The notes: generated by a model not told the origin, from the letters alone. A stretch of DNA of 64,000 nt from Bacteroides luhongzhouii (GCF_009193295.2 NZ_CP059973.1:930001-994000), one strand, 5' to 3'; shown: positions 8,208-16,812, counted from the first letter of the stretch. A program made the numbers and translations.

Positions 8208-9226
8208 ATATGAAATCCGCTTTAGTAGACGTCCCGGTACTTATCCTGTTCTTCAACCGCCCGCAACAACTCTCGCAAGTGTTCGAGCAAGTGAAGAAAG
8301 CACGTCCGTCCCGGCTTTTCCTCTATCAGGACGGAGCACGAAACGAGCGCGATTTGCCCGGAATAGAAGCCTGCCGTGAAATCGTATCACAGATAGACTG
8401 GGAATGTGAAGTAGAACGCCTTTATCAGGAAAAGAATTTCGGCTGTGACCCTTCGGAATATATCTCGCAAAAATGGGCCTTCTCCAAAGTCGACAAATGC
8501 ATCGTATTGGAAGACGACGACGTGCCCTCCGTCTCCTTTTTCCAATTCTGCAAGGAGATGCTGGATAAATACGAACATGACACCCGCATCAGCATGATTG
8601 CCGGATTCAACCCCGAAGAAATCACCAAGGATATGCCATCCGACTATTTCTTCACTACCACCTTTTCCATCTGGGGATGGGCGAGCTGGAAACGGGTAGT
8701 CGACCAATGGGACGAGTTTTACAGTTTCCTGGACGACTCATTCAACATGCAACAGCTTGAGCAACTCATCAAGGAACGCAAATTCCGGAGCGACTTTATC
8801 TATATGTGCCAGCGTCACCGGGAACAGCAGAAAGCCTTTTATGAAACCATCTTCCACGCCTCTATCCTGTTCAACTCCGGACTAAGCATCGTGCCTACCC
8901 GCAACATGATAAACAACCTCGGAGCAACGGCAGATTCCACCCATTTCGCTGGCTCGGTCCACACCCTGCCCAAAGGCTATCGCCGCATCTTCACCATGAA
9001 ACGTTACGAAGTGGACTTTCCGCTGCGGCATCCCCGCTATGTCATTGAAAATGTAGCATACAAGAAAAGTGTCTACCGCATCATGTGTTGGGATCATCCG
9101 TGGATCAAGATAGGGCGTTCGTTCGAAGAACTGTTCCTCAACCTGAAATACGGCAATTTTTCTATCATTACGAAAGCTGTCAAAAACCGAATAAACAAAT
9201 GGCTGAAAAGAAACAAGCACCATTAA
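8204..9226 (+). CDS. GT-A fold glycosyltransferase
   Basis: This 340-residue protein has the GT-A organisation. It starts with a nucleotide-binding strand (PVLILFFNRPQQL) and carries a metal-binding acidic motif, EDDD, at 103-106 in the context KCIVLEDDDVPS. The acceptor side contains FFTTTFSIWGWASWKRV. The motif order resembles GNT-I/GT2-related enzymes seen in Bacteroides surface-glycan loci. The sugar donor cannot be read from sequence. It overlaps licD by 4 bp upstream. The next gene's likely ATG lies 28 bp inside its end. Confidence 0.8.
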   Translation: MNMKSALVDVPVLILFFNRPQQLSQVFEQVKKARPSRLFLYQDGARNERDLPGIEACREIVSQIDWECEVERLYQEKNFGCDPSEYISQKWAFSKVDKCIVLEDDDVPSVSFFQFCKEMLDKYEHDTRISMIAGFNPEEITKDMPSDYFFTTTFSIWGWASWKRVVDQWDEFYSFLDDSFNMQQLEQLIKERKFRSDFIYMCQRHREQQKAFYETIFHASILFNSGLSIVPTRNMINNLGATADSTHFAGSVHTLPKGYRRIFTMKRYEVDFPLRHPRYVIENVAYKKSVYRIMCWDHPWIKIGRSFEELFLNLKYGNFSIITKAVKNRINKWLKRNKHH

Positions 9227-10317
9227 AGAAGTTGCTTACTATTTATTTTTACCATACCCGCCTCACACGGGAAAGTTACGAGGAATGGAAAGAATATAAA
9301 TTCCCCGGGCATATTTTATACGGACTTCCTCTGCTGGAAAATTACGGAATACATTCCGTAATGCACAAATGCAAATATTTCTCCAGTCGCCTGAAGCTCA
9401 TGTTTTACGCCACCAAAGAGATTCTCTTCTGCAAGGAAAAATATGACGTACTCTATGCCACCTCTTTCCGAGGAATAGAACCCGTCATCTTCCTCCGTGC
9501 GCTGGGACTGTACCGCAAACCCATCGTCATCTGGCATCACACGGCCGTCGTCACCAACCCCAAACCATGGCGCGAACAAATCTCCCGCCTTTTCTACAAA
9601 GGAATCGACCAAATGTTCCTGTTCAGCCGGAAACTGATTCAGGACTCGCAGAAAACCCGGAAAGCTCCGTCCCACAAGCTTAAACTGATACATTGGGGCC
9701 CGGACCTTCCTTTCTACGACCATCTGTTGGCAGAAATGCCCGACCGGAAGCCCGAAGGATTTATCTCCACCGGCAAAGAGAACCGGGACGTGGACACCTT
9801 GCTTCAGTCATTTGCGGCAACCAACGAGGAATTGGATTTATACATTGCCGTCTCATGCGGCAACATCAACTATAAAAAGATACTCGACCGCTATTCAGTG
9901 CCCGACTCCATCCATATCCACTATACCGACGGAGTGATTCCCTACGAACTGGGAAAACTGGTAGCCCGCAAAAGCTGCATCGTGATCTGCTGTCTGGACT
10001 TCCCCTACACCGTAGGACTGACCACTCTTGTGGAAGCATTTGCCCTCGGCATCCCCGTCATCTGCTCACGCAACCCCAACTTCGAAATCGACATCGACAA
10101 GGAAGAAATCGGCATCACCGTAGAATATAACGATGTACAAGGCTGGATAAACGCTATCCGCTACATCGCCGGCCATCCCGAAGAGGCACGACGCATGGGA
10201 AAGAATGCACGCAAGCTGGCAGAAGAACGCTTCAATCTCGAAATCTTTTCGCGCGAAATAGCAGAAAGCTTACTGGAAATATCAAACATTTCCTCTAAAA
10301 AACGTACATTTGCATAA
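9199..10317 (+). CDS. GT4-like glycosyltransferase (GT-B fold)
   Basis: The protein has 372-373 residues if it starts at the ATG at 9199 (MAEKKQAP). The frame stays open further upstream to 9085, but that part lies inside the previous gene and lacks family character. The C-terminal half holds the GT4-type donor site: TVGLTTLVEAFALGIPVICSR, given here as the core LVEAFALGIPV, followed by a helix with EARRMGKNARKLAEERFN. The N-terminal domain begins KKLLTIYFYHTRLTRESYEEW, that is, a first strand plus loop. Retaining GT4 enzymes transfer a sugar from NDP-sugar or GDP-sugar to the growing glycan. Donor and acceptor are unknown. Confidence 0.82.
   Translation: MAEKKQAPLKKLLTIYFYHTRLTRESYEEWKEYKFPGHILYGLPLLENYGIHSVMHKCKYFSSRLKLMFYATKEILFCKEKYDVLYATSFRGIEPVIFLRALGLYRKPIVIWHHTAVVTNPKPWREQISRLFYKGIDQMFLFSRKLIQDSQKTRKAPSHKLKLIHWGPDLPFYDHLLAEMPDRKPEGFISTGKENRDVDTLLQSFAATNEELDLYIAVSCGNINYKKILDRYSVPDSIHIHYTDGVIPYELGKLVARKSCIVICCLDFPYTVGLTTLVEAFALGIPVICSRNPNFEIDIDKEEIGITVEYNDVQGWINAIRYIAGHPEEARRMGKNARKLAEERFNLEIFSREIAESLLEISNISSKKRTFA
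10305..10312 (+). promoter_or_regulatory. -7 box before second GT4 gene
   Basis: TACATTTG lies 15 bp before the ATG at 10328 and spans the TTG at 10310. It supports the downstream start. It also overlaps the end of the preceding gene, so it would be an internal promoter. Confidence 0.4.
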
Positions 10318-10327
10318 ACTTTTGCCC

Positions 10328-11593
10328 ATGAGAGTCCTGATTATAAATACATCTGAACGAATAGGAGGAGCGGCCATTGCAGCAAGCCGGTTGATGGAGT
10401 CACTGAAAAACAACGGTATCAAAGCCAAAATGCTGGTGCGTGACAAACAAACCGACCAAATCAGTGTGGTCCGCTTAAAAAGTAACTGGCTACAAGTGTG
10501 GAAATTCATGTGGGAACGGATCGTTATTTGGAGTGCCAATCGTTTCCGCCGATACCATCTGTTCGATGTTGATATTGCCAACACAGGGACAGACATCACC
10601 TCACTCCCGGAATTCCGCCAAGCCGACGTTATCCACCTGCATTGGGTCAACCAGGGAATGCTCTCGCTGAAAGATATACGGAAAATACTCACTTCCGGCA
10701 AACCTGTGGTATGGACCATGCACGATATGTGGCCATGTACCGGTATCTGCCACTACGCACGGGAATGCAAGAACTATCAGCAGGAATGTCACGACTGCCC
10801 TTACATCTACAAAGGCGGCGGCCGGAAAGATTTATCTTACCGCACTTTCCGCAAAAAACAAAAGTTATACAACTACGCTCCCATCCATTTCGTCACATGC
10901 AGTCAATGGCTGAAGGAACAAGCCCGGACCAGCGCATTGTTCGAAGGGAAAAGCGTCACCAATATTCCGAACGCTATTAATACCAACCTGTTCAAACCCA
11001 TGAACAAAAAAGAAGCACGTGCCAAGTTCATGTTGCCGGAAGGTAAGAAACTGGTTTTGTTCGGCTCGTTAAAGATCACCGACAAACGAAAAGGAGTCGA
11101 CTATCTCATTGAAGCCTGCAAACTGCTGGCAGAAAAGCATCCGGAATGGAAAGAGTCATTGGGGGTAGTCGTATTCGGCAACCAGTCACAGCAATTACAG
11201 GAACAACTTCCTTTCCATGTCTACCCGCTCCCTTACATCAAAAATGAGCATGAGGTGGTAAATATCTACAATGCCGTAGACCTCTTCGCCATCCCGTCTC
11301 TGGAAGAGAATCTTCCTAACATGATTATGGAGGCAATGGCATGCGGAGTACCTTGTGTCGGCTTTAACGTAGGAGGTATCCCCGAAATGATCGACCATCT
11401 GCACAATGGTTACGTGGCACAATACAAATCTTCGGAAGATTTTGCCAATGGTATACATTGGATATTGACGGAACCGGAATACGATGAACTCTCCGCACAA
11501 GCCTGCCGCAAGGTCTTGGGCAATTATTCGGAGAGCATCGTCGCAAAAAAATATACAGATGTCTACAATAAAATAACAGGGAAATATGCATAG
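10328..11593 (+). CDS. GT4 glycosyltransferase with Cys-rich insert
   Basis: The 421-residue GT-B enzyme begins MRVLIINTSERIGGAA, the typical first strand and Gly-rich loop of GT4 acceptors. The C-terminal donor half has FGSLKITDKRKGVDYL and the EX7E-type region ENLPNMIMEAMACGVPCV. Around residues 135-170 there is an insert with five or six cysteines and histidines (CTGICHYARECKNYQQECHDC, here CHYARECKN and ECHDCPYIY), which is typical of a subgroup of Bacteroides GT4 enzymes and may bind zinc. The product is unknown. The gene overlaps the next by 8 bp. Confidence 0.88.
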   Translation: MRVLIINTSERIGGAAIAASRLMESLKNNGIKAKMLVRDKQTDQISVVRLKSNWLQVWKFMWERIVIWSANRFRRYHLFDVDIANTGTDITSLPEFRQADVIHLHWVNQGMLSLKDIRKILTSGKPVVWTMHDMWPCTGICHYARECKNYQQECHDCPYIYKGGGRKDLSYRTFRKKQKLYNYAPIHFVTCSQWLKEQARTSALFEGKSVTNIPNAINTNLFKPMNKKEARAKFMLPEGKKLVLFGSLKITDKRKGVDYLIEACKLLAEKHPEWKESLGVVVFGNQSQQLQEQLPFHVYPLPYIKNEHEVVNIYNAVDLFAIPSLEENLPNMIMEAMACGVPCVGFNVGGIPEMIDHLHNGYVAQYKSSEDFANGIHWILTEPEYDELSAQACRKVLGNYSESIVAKKYTDVYNKITGKYA

Positions 11594-12335
11594 TGTCCAT
11601 CCTACTCCCAAGTTCTCTATTATTACGGTGACGTACAATGCTGAAAAGGTATTGGAAGACACGATTCTGAGTGTTATCTCACAAACCTATCATCATATAG
11701 AATACATCATCGTAGACGGAGCTTCCAAGGATGGAACCCTCTCTATCATCAACCGCTACCGCCCGCACATACACACCGTTGTCAGCGAACCGGACAAAGG
11801 GCTGTATGACGCCATGAATAAGGGCATCGCTCTTGCCAGCGGCGATTATCTCTGTTTCCTGAATGCGGGTGACTGTTTTCACGAAGACGACACGCTGCAA
11901 CAAATGGTGCACACGATCAACGGCAGCGAACTGCCCGATGTGCTCTACGGAGAAACCGCTATCGTAGACCAGGACAGACACTTCCTGCGGATGCGCAGAT
12001 TGTCCGCCCCCGAAACGCTCACCTGGAAAAGCTTCAAACAGGGTATGTTAGTCTGCCATCAGGCATTCTTCCCCCGCCACACACTGGTAGAGCCCTACAA
12101 CCTGAATTATCGTTTTTCTGCTGATTTCGACTGGTGCATCCGTCTTATGAAAAAAGCGCGCACCTTACACAATACCCATCTGACGATTATCGATTATCTG
12201 GATGAAGGAATGACTACCCGCAATCAGAAAGCCTCTCTCAAAGAGAGATTTCGTATCATGGCAAAGCACTACGGGCTGATTGACACCGTAGCACATCATG
12301 CATGGTTTGTGATTCGTGCGGTGACTCACCGGTAA
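11586..12335 (+). CDS. GT2 family glycosyltransferase
   Basis: The 249-residue GT-A enzyme has a canonical GT2 layout: FSIITVTYNAEKVLEDTI (start of the domain), IVDGASKDGT at 42-51, the SEPDKGLYDAMNKG segment near 67-80, and ASGDYLCFLNAGD as the metal-binding strand. ADFDWCIRL near 180 matches the acceptor/catalytic aspartate region. It transfers a sugar from an activated donor and is related to WcaA-like capsule enzymes. It is the last gene of the cluster and is convergent with the SGNH hydrolase, with 12 bp between the stops. Confidence 0.9.
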   Translation: MHSVHPTPKFSIITVTYNAEKVLEDTILSVISQTYHHIEYIIVDGASKDGTLSIINRYRPHIHTVVSEPDKGLYDAMNKGIALASGDYLCFLNAGDCFHEDDTLQQMVHTINGSELPDVLYGETAIVDQDRHFLRMRRLSAPETLTWKSFKQGMLVCHQAFFPRHTLVEPYNLNYRFSADFDWCIRLMKKARTLHNTHLTIIDYLDEGMTTRNQKASLKERFRIMAKHYGLIDTVAHHAWFVIRAVTHR

Positions 12336-12347
12336 AGCTAGTTCCCA

Positions 12348-13205
12348 TTAAAATGTTGCGGGCAGCGCAAGCAATTGATACATCAGCGTACGTGCCATAC
12401 GTATCTGTCCTTTTGTACTGGGATGTAAACGGTCATACCCTGCGTCGTAGAAGTAAAGCAGTTGTTCTTCCACCATCGGATTCAGCCCGGTTACCGCATT
12501 AAAATCAATCACGGGCACTCCCCACACATTACCGGCCTCCTTGACAGCCTGTACGTAGGCATCCACATATTCACCACAACTATTCTGATAGTTTTCATCC
12601 GGTTGCACGTTCTTCTCTCCAAAATCCGCCTGGGAGCGGTGCAACGGAGTTAATAGTACAATCTGCTTATCCGGGAACAGTTGTTTCAGTCTGTTGATTC
12701 CTATGTTGATACGTCCTTTATACGTGTTTTCATCCATTATAGGCGTACGTTTCTTGCGGGTTTCCAGCTTTTTGGTCTGTCCACGGGCTGCCATCACCTG
12801 TTCTTCTGTTTCCGTAAACCACTCTCCGATAGGCACACCGTCATTAAAATCATTCGTACCCATCAGAATCAAGATAGCATCCACTTCTCCCCCGTGTTCC
12901 TGCTTCAGTTTCTCAGCCTGGCGGGGCACATCATTCCATTGTCTGCCGCTGATACCATATACATAAGGAGTAATCCCCAGCCATTCCTGCAGGAAATCCC
13001 AGTATTTCTTTATCTTGTCACCATAGCAGTTGGGATCTGTAATAGAGTCTCCCAAATATCCCACTCTTTTTCCTTGCCACGGATGCCGGACAGCTCCATT
13101 ATTCGTTTCAGCAGAGTTTGCAACTTTAGATGTTTGATTCTGTCCGCACAGAAAAGAGGAACAGAAAAACAGAATGGTACATGTGAGTAATAATTTGCTT
13201 TTCAT
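12348..13205 (-). CDS. Secreted SGNH/GDSL hydrolase
   Basis: The 285-residue protein has an N-terminal signal peptide (about 1-21, ending SSFLCGQ). The SGNH hydrolase blocks follow: block I RVGYLGDSITDP with the nucleophile Ser54, block III ILMGTNDFND (Gly and Asn of the oxyanion hole), and block V DRLHPSTKGQ with the catalytic Asp-x-x-His. Family members are esterases or lipases, in Bacteroides often removing acetyl groups from glycans. The residue at -1 of the presumed cleavage site is a Cys-Gly pair, so a lipoprotein form cannot be excluded. It has its own promoter (box at 13248-13255) and is not linked to a PUL. Confidence 0.88.
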   Translation of the reverse strand: MKSKLLLTCTILFFCSSFLCGQNQTSKVANSAETNNGAVRHPWQGKRVGYLGDSITDPNCYGDKIKKYWDFLQEWLGITPYVYGISGRQWNDVPRQAEKLKQEHGGEVDAILILMGTNDFNDGVPIGEWFTETEEQVMAARGQTKKLETRKKRTPIMDENTYKGRINIGINRLKQLFPDKQIVLLTPLHRSQADFGEKNVQPDENYQNSCGEYVDAYVQAVKEAGNVWGVPVIDFNAVTGLNPMVEEQLLYFYDAGYDRLHPSTKGQIRMARTLMYQLLALPATF

Positions 13206-13247
13206 CGGTATTATACATTAAATGAGAGATTTGTATCTAATATCCTG

Positions 13248-13255
13248 CAAATGTA
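13248..13255 (-). promoter_or_regulatory. -7 box of SGNH hydrolase gene
   Basis: Read on the minus strand it is TACATTTG, 43 bp upstream of the ATG at 13205. Confidence 0.5.
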
Positions 13256-13408
13256 ATTCAAAAATAGGTAGTTTCAATCAATTTGGGCATTCAATCTCAT
13301 CCATACAACCGGACAGACAAACGGGGCCCTATTTGACTATTCTTGCTAAAATGCAGGTTTACAGTATTTTTTCATCAAAGTTATCATTGAGTTCTACACC
13401 TAAAATCC

Positions 13409-13416
13409 TATCTTTG
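13409..13416 (+). promoter_or_regulatory. -7 box, start of a long leader
   Basis: TATCTTTG matches the -7 consensus. The next gene starts 231 bp downstream, so the transcript would carry a ~220-nt leader with the hairpin at 13482-13515. Confidence 0.35.
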
Positions 13417-13647
13417 TCACAAACTAAAAGAAAAATTGGATGTTTAACTCATTTTCATTCCATAAGGATTCCGTTCTGTAAATAATCTGTAAGCCTTCCT
13501 CTCATTACAGATTATCCCTTATGTTTTCTGACATACTCTTGTCAGAGTTATTTTCTATATCTAAATTTTAAACTATTTGTATGGTCAAATGATCACAAGC
13601 ATCGTCACATGCCTTCATTTACCGTACAGCTAAAACATTAAAAAACA

Positions 13648-14424
13648 ATGAGTAACGAATTAAAAACAATCCACGAATTCGATTTCACACTGATATGCAA
13701 TTACTTCAAAGGACTAAAACGCCAAGGTCCGGGAAGCCCTGAAGTCACACAAAAAGCTCTAAGTTTCACCAACGAACTGTCTGACAAAGCTAGAATAGCC
13801 GATATTGGCTGCGGCACAGGCGGACAGACAATGACATTGGCCAACTATACGAAAGGACAAATCACAGGTATCGACCTTTTCCCCGATTTCATCGAAATAT
13901 TCAACAGAAACGCAATAGAAGCCCATTGCGAAGACAGAGTAAAAGGTATCGTCGGCTCTATGGACGCTTTGCCGTTTCAAAAGGAAGAACTCGATCTGAT
14001 CTGGTCCGAAGGAGCTATCTATAATATAGGATTCGAACGCGGCATGAATGAATGGAACAAGTTCCTGAAGAAGAACGGATTCATCGCTGTAACGGAAGCA
14101 TCCTGGTTCACCCCGGAACGCCCCTCCGAAATAGACGACTTCTGGATGGCTAATTACCCGGAAATCGATACGATTCCGAGAAAAATAGCGCAAATGGAAA
14201 AAGCCGGATATATCCCGACAGCCCATTTCATCTTACCGGAAAATTGCTGGACCGAGCATTTCTATGCTCCCCAATTCCCGGTTCAGGAAGCCTTTCTGAA
14301 GAAGTATGCGGGAAATGAAGCTGCCGCAGACCTCATCGCCGGTCAACGGCACGAAGAGAGCCTATATAATAAGTATAAAGAATACTACGGCTATGTATTC
14401 TATATAGGACAGAAAAGAGATTGA
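13648..14424 (+). CDS. Class I SAM-dependent methyltransferase
   Basis: The 258-residue cytoplasmic protein has the Rossmann-type SAM site: motif [15 protein letters not shown] (about 48-61), the acidic end of strand 2 in ITGIDLFPD, and a motif III-like region [17 protein letters not shown]. The C-terminal part (about 150-250) is a small-molecule-binding lid with [14 protein letters not shown]. It belongs to the UbiE/small-molecule methyltransferase group. The substrate is not predictable. A short AraC-type regulator follows 70 bp downstream on the same strand and may be co-expressed. Confidence 0.85.
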   Translation: MSNELKTIHEFDFTLICNYFKGLKRQGPGSPEVTQKALSFTNELSDKARIADIGCGTGGQTMTLANYTKGQITGIDLFPDFIEIFNRNAIEAHCEDRVKGIVGSMDALPFQKEELDLIWSEGAIYNIGFERGMNEWNKFLKKNGFIAVTEASWFTPERPSEIDDFWMANYPEIDTIPRKIAQMEKAGYIPTAHFILPENCWTEHFYAPQFPVQEAFLKKYAGNEAAADLIAGQRHEESLYNKYKEYYGYVFYIGQKRD

Positions 14425-14494
14425 CTATCTGCCGGAGAAGTTAGCAAGATAGGATAACTCTCCGGCATTTATTATCCTTTATTTTGCAGAAGAT

Positions 14495-14845
14495 ATGGAA
14501 ACGAAAGATATAAATAAGGAAGAATATCAGTTACGGATCAACAAAGTGACCGATTATATCCATCAAAACATTGACCAACCGTTATCATTACAGAAAATGG
14601 CGGGTATCGCATGCTTTTCCCCTTTCCACTTCCACCGCGTATTTACAATCCTGACCGGCGAAACGCCTACGGATTATATCAAACGCACCCGGATTGAAAA
14701 AGCAGCTCTATTATTAAAACGAAACAAGGAACTTTCCGCCACCGAAATTGCCGCCCTTTGCGGCTTTAGCAGCCTTTCGCTGTTAAGTCGCAATTTCAGG
14801 CTGCATTTCAATATGACAATCCGGGAGTTCCGGTCACTAAAATAA
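14495..14845 (+). CDS. Minimal AraC-type regulator (DNA-binding domain only)
   Basis: The 116-residue protein consists almost entirely of the AraC/XylS double helix-turn-helix (about 15-115): LSLQKMAGIACFSPFHFHRVF in helix pair 1 (core FSPFHFHRVF), the TPTDYIKRTRIEKAALLL linker region, and TEIAALCGFSSLSLLSRNFR in pair 2. There is no sensor domain, unlike typical 250-300-residue AraC proteins, so it resembles SoxS/MarA-size regulators. It is followed after 13 bp by a 74-residue gene and probably shares its transcript. Confidence 0.88.
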   Translation: METKDINKEEYQLRINKVTDYIHQNIDQPLSLQKMAGIACFSPFHFHRVFTILTGETPTDYIKRTRIEKAALLLKRNKELSATEIAALCGFSSLSLLSRNFRLHFNMTIREFRSLK

Positions 14846-14858
14846 AACGCTAAAGAAT

Positions 14859-15083
14859 ATGGAAAAAGAAAATAAGATTCTGATTTTTCGAACTTCTATC
14901 ACCAAAAAATGCGACATCAAACGCATAGGAAAACTTTTGGCAGAGTTCCCTCAAATAGACAAATGGAATGTGGATTTTGAGGATTGGGAGAAAATATTAA
15001 GAATCGAGTGCAGTGATATCACTGCACTTGAAATATCGGAAGTACTCCGAAATAATCATATTTTTGCCAGCGAACTGGAATAA
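14859..15083 (+). CDS. Small ferredoxin-fold-like protein (HMA-like without CxxC)
   Basis: The 74-residue protein has an alternating strand/helix pattern that I read as beta-alpha-beta-beta-alpha-beta: KILIFRTSI, KRIGKLLAEFPQ, KWNVDFE, KILRIECS, TALEISEVLRNN, IFASEL. This matches the size and order of heavy-metal-associated domains, but the CxxC metal site is replaced by TSITKKCD with a single Cys. The same fold without the metal motif is common in small Bacteroidota proteins of unknown role. It is the third gene in the methyltransferase-AraC run and ends 18 bp from the convergent sirtuin gene. Confidence 0.65.
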   Translation: MEKENKILIFRTSITKKCDIKRIGKLLAEFPQIDKWNVDFEDWEKILRIECSDITALEISEVLRNNHIFASELE

Positions 15084-15101
15084 AACGGAGGGGAGAAAGT
15101 C

Positions 15102-15800
15102 TCAAACTCCCAACAATTGTTTCAATTCGGCCATTCCTTCAGAAGCCCCCTGCTGAATTACATGTATCGAACGGGAAGTATGTGTATCTACCGGTTTCGG
15201 ATCAATCAGATACACCTCTGCTCCTCTCGGTACATAATGAAGCAGCCCCGCCGCAGGATATACATTAAGCGATGTACCGATAATGACGAAAATGTCCGCT
15301 TTCTCCACATATTGAATAGCCGTTTCAATCTCCGGCACAGCTTCTCCAAACCATACAATGAAAGGTCGTAATTGAGTGCCGTCGCCAGCCTTGTCTCCCA
15401 TCTTCACTTCATATTCTTCCGGTTTCAACTCTTTTATAAATTGAGGATTATATGGATCTCTGCTGGAACATACTTTTGTCAGTTCGCCATGCAGATGAAT
15501 AATGTGGCTGCTTCCGGCGCGTTCATGCAGATTATCTACATTCTGTGTCACCACCGTTACATGGAAATTTTTCTCCAGTTCCGCCAACAACTCATGCCCA
15601 CGGTTCGGTTTCACTTCTAACAACTGTTTCCGGCGTTCATTATAGAAATTAATCACTAGAGCCGGGTCCCGCTGATAACCTTCAGGAGTAGCCACCTGCT
15701 CCACAGGATATTTATCCCACAAACCGCCTGCATCTCGAAATGTACTAATCCCGCTCTCGGCACTCATCCCCGCCCCCGTCAAAACTACCAGATTTTTCAT
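15102..15800 (-). CDS. Class III (SIRT5/CobB-type) NAD-dependent deacylase lacking zinc cysteines
   Basis: The 232-residue sirtuin removes acyl groups from lysines with NAD+. NAD-site motifs are intact: GAGMSAESGIST (9-20), TQNVDN (85-90), catalytic His104 in HLHGEL, and GTSLNVYPA (175-183). Y53 and R56 in FYNERR match the Tyr-x-x-Arg pair that selects succinyl and malonyl groups in class III enzymes. The zinc ribbon is degenerate: only one Cys (C111) lies between HGEL and FIVWFGE, where four are usual. The start was moved to 15800 because the longer frame crosses the -7 box at 15833-15840 and because AGGAGGA lies just before this ATG. Confidence 0.88.
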   Translation of the reverse strand: MKNLVVLTGAGMSAESGISTFRDAGGLWDKYPVEQVATPEGYQRDPALVINFYNERRKQLLEVKPNRGHELLAELEKNFHVTVVTQNVDNLHERAGSSHIIHLHGELTKVCSSRDPYNPQFIKELKPEEYEVKMGDKAGDGTQLRPFIVWFGEAVPEIETAIQYVEKADIFVIIGTSLNVYPAAGLLHYVPRGAEVYLIDPKPVDTHTSRSIHVIQQGASEGMAELKQLLGV

Positions 15801-15832
15801 TACTATTCCTCCTTCTTTTTTTAATAGCCACA

Positions 15833-15840
15833 CAAATGTA
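15833..15840 (-). promoter_or_regulatory. -7 box of sirtuin gene
   Basis: Reads TACATTTG on the minus strand, 33 bp before the ATG at 15800. Confidence 0.55.
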
Positions 15841-16122
15841 ATCAGAATCATCGAATAAAAGAACACTTTTTTATGCTTAATCTAATCCGAAGCATACGAA
15901 ACTAAAAATGCAAGATACTGATAATTGGCAGCATTTATGCCAACATCTATCCGTCTGACAGCTGCCAGACAATTAATTGCCTGCATAAACAAACCTAAAC
16001 AATAAGAATAAACAGATTAAATTCCACCAACAAAAGGACTAATTCTTTAAAAAAAAGCGATTAACTTTCACAGATATAAGAATTTTTAAATAGCAAATGC
16101 TAAATCATTCAAATAAAACACG

Positions 16123-16130
16123 TACTTTTG
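16123..16130 (+). promoter_or_regulatory. -7 box of the FKBP pair
   Basis: TACTTTTG lies 77 bp upstream of the first FKBP ATG and probably drives both isomerase genes. Confidence 0.55.
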
Positions 16131-16207
16131 CGTTTCATAAATTTGCAATTGATTGAAAGTTAAAACCATGAAGGTGATACATTTCAATCGCCAACAAAAA
16201 ACATTAT

Positions 16208-16792
16208 ATGGATAAATTCAGTTACGCTATTGGCCTCGGAATTGGTCAAAACTTATCAAGCATGGGAATTGGAAACCTTGCGGTAGAGGATTTCGCACAA
16301 GCAATCAAAGACGTATTAGAAGGTAATCAGACAGCTATCAGCCACAATGAAGCCCGCGAAATAGTGAACAAATATTTCGAAGAATTGGAATCTAAGATGG
16401 GTGCCGTTGCTATTGAGCAGGGACAGGCATTCCTCGAAGAAAACAAAAAAGGACCGGGTGTAGTTGTCCTTCCCAGCGGATTACAATATGAAATCATCAA
16501 AGAAGGGACAGGTAAAAAGCCGAAAGCTACCGATCAGGTAAGATGCCATTACGAAGGCACATTGATTGACGGTACACTGTTCGACAGCTCTATCCAACGT
16601 GGAGAACCGGCTGTATTCGGTGTCAACCAAGTAATCCCGGGATGGGTGGAAGCTTTGCAGCTGATGTCGGAAGGTTCTAAATGGAAACTGTATATTCCGT
16701 CAGAACTCGCATATGGCGCAAGAGGTGCCGGAGAAATGATTCCTCCTCATAGCACACTCATTTTTGAAGTAGAATTACTCGAAGTATTATAA
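16208..16792 (+). CDS. Cytoplasmic FKBP-type peptidyl-prolyl isomerase
   Basis: The 194-residue protein has an N-terminal dimerisation helix region (FKBP_N-like, about 1-85) and a C-terminal FKBP domain (about 90-194). The isomerase pocket residues are visible: YEGTLIDGTLFDSS, VIPGWVEAL, IPSELAYG, PPHSTLIFEVELL. It has no signal peptide and so should act in the cytoplasm, speeding cis-trans proline isomerisation and acting as a chaperone. It lies 20 bp upstream of a lipoprotein paralogue. The two FKBP domains are closely similar, which suggests duplication followed by a change of location. Confidence 0.93.
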   Translation: MDKFSYAIGLGIGQNLSSMGIGNLAVEDFAQAIKDVLEGNQTAISHNEAREIVNKYFEELESKMGAVAIEQGQAFLEENKKGPGVVVLPSGLQYEIIKEGTGKKPKATDQVRCHYEGTLIDGTLFDSSIQRGEPAVFGVNQVIPGWVEALQLMSEGSKWKLYIPSELAYGARGAGEMIPPHSTLIFEVELLEVL

Positions 16793-16812
16793 ATAAAAAA
16801 TTTCAAAGCAAA

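Larger units (their letters stand above)
13206..13647. other. Divergent intergenic region with long leader
   Basis: This 442-bp gap holds a minus-strand -7 box (CAAATGTA at 13248-13255, read as TACATTTG) for the SGNH gene and a plus-strand box TATCTTTG at 13409-13416. That box is 230 bp upstream of the methyltransferase ATG. Between box and gene an 11-bp perfect inverted repeat, ATAATCTGTAA/TTACAGATTAT (13482-13492 and 13505-13515), could form a leader hairpin. The 87-residue frame at 13222-13485 has no RBS or family character and is not called. Confidence 0.45.
15801..16207. other. Divergent intergenic region between sirtuin and FKBP genes
   Basis: This 407-bp gap carries the minus-strand -7 box at 15833-15840 (TACATTTG) and the plus-strand box TACTTTTG at 16123-16130. 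An 18-bp near-palindrome, GTCTGACAGCTGCCAGAC (15953-15970), lies in the middle. Nothing else coding is visible. Confidence 0.5.

Noticed and set aside
4792..12335. Phase-variable capsule locus
   Set aside because: No UpxY/UpxZ regulators, invertible promoter repeats or recombinase are seen.
13222..13485. 87-residue plus-strand frame
   Set aside because: No RBS, no family features, and it lies in a divergent control region containing both promoters.
15801..15866. Longer N-terminus of the sirtuin
   Set aside because: The extension crosses the promoter box and would precede an intact RBS. The ATG at 15800 directly begins the NAD-binding strand.
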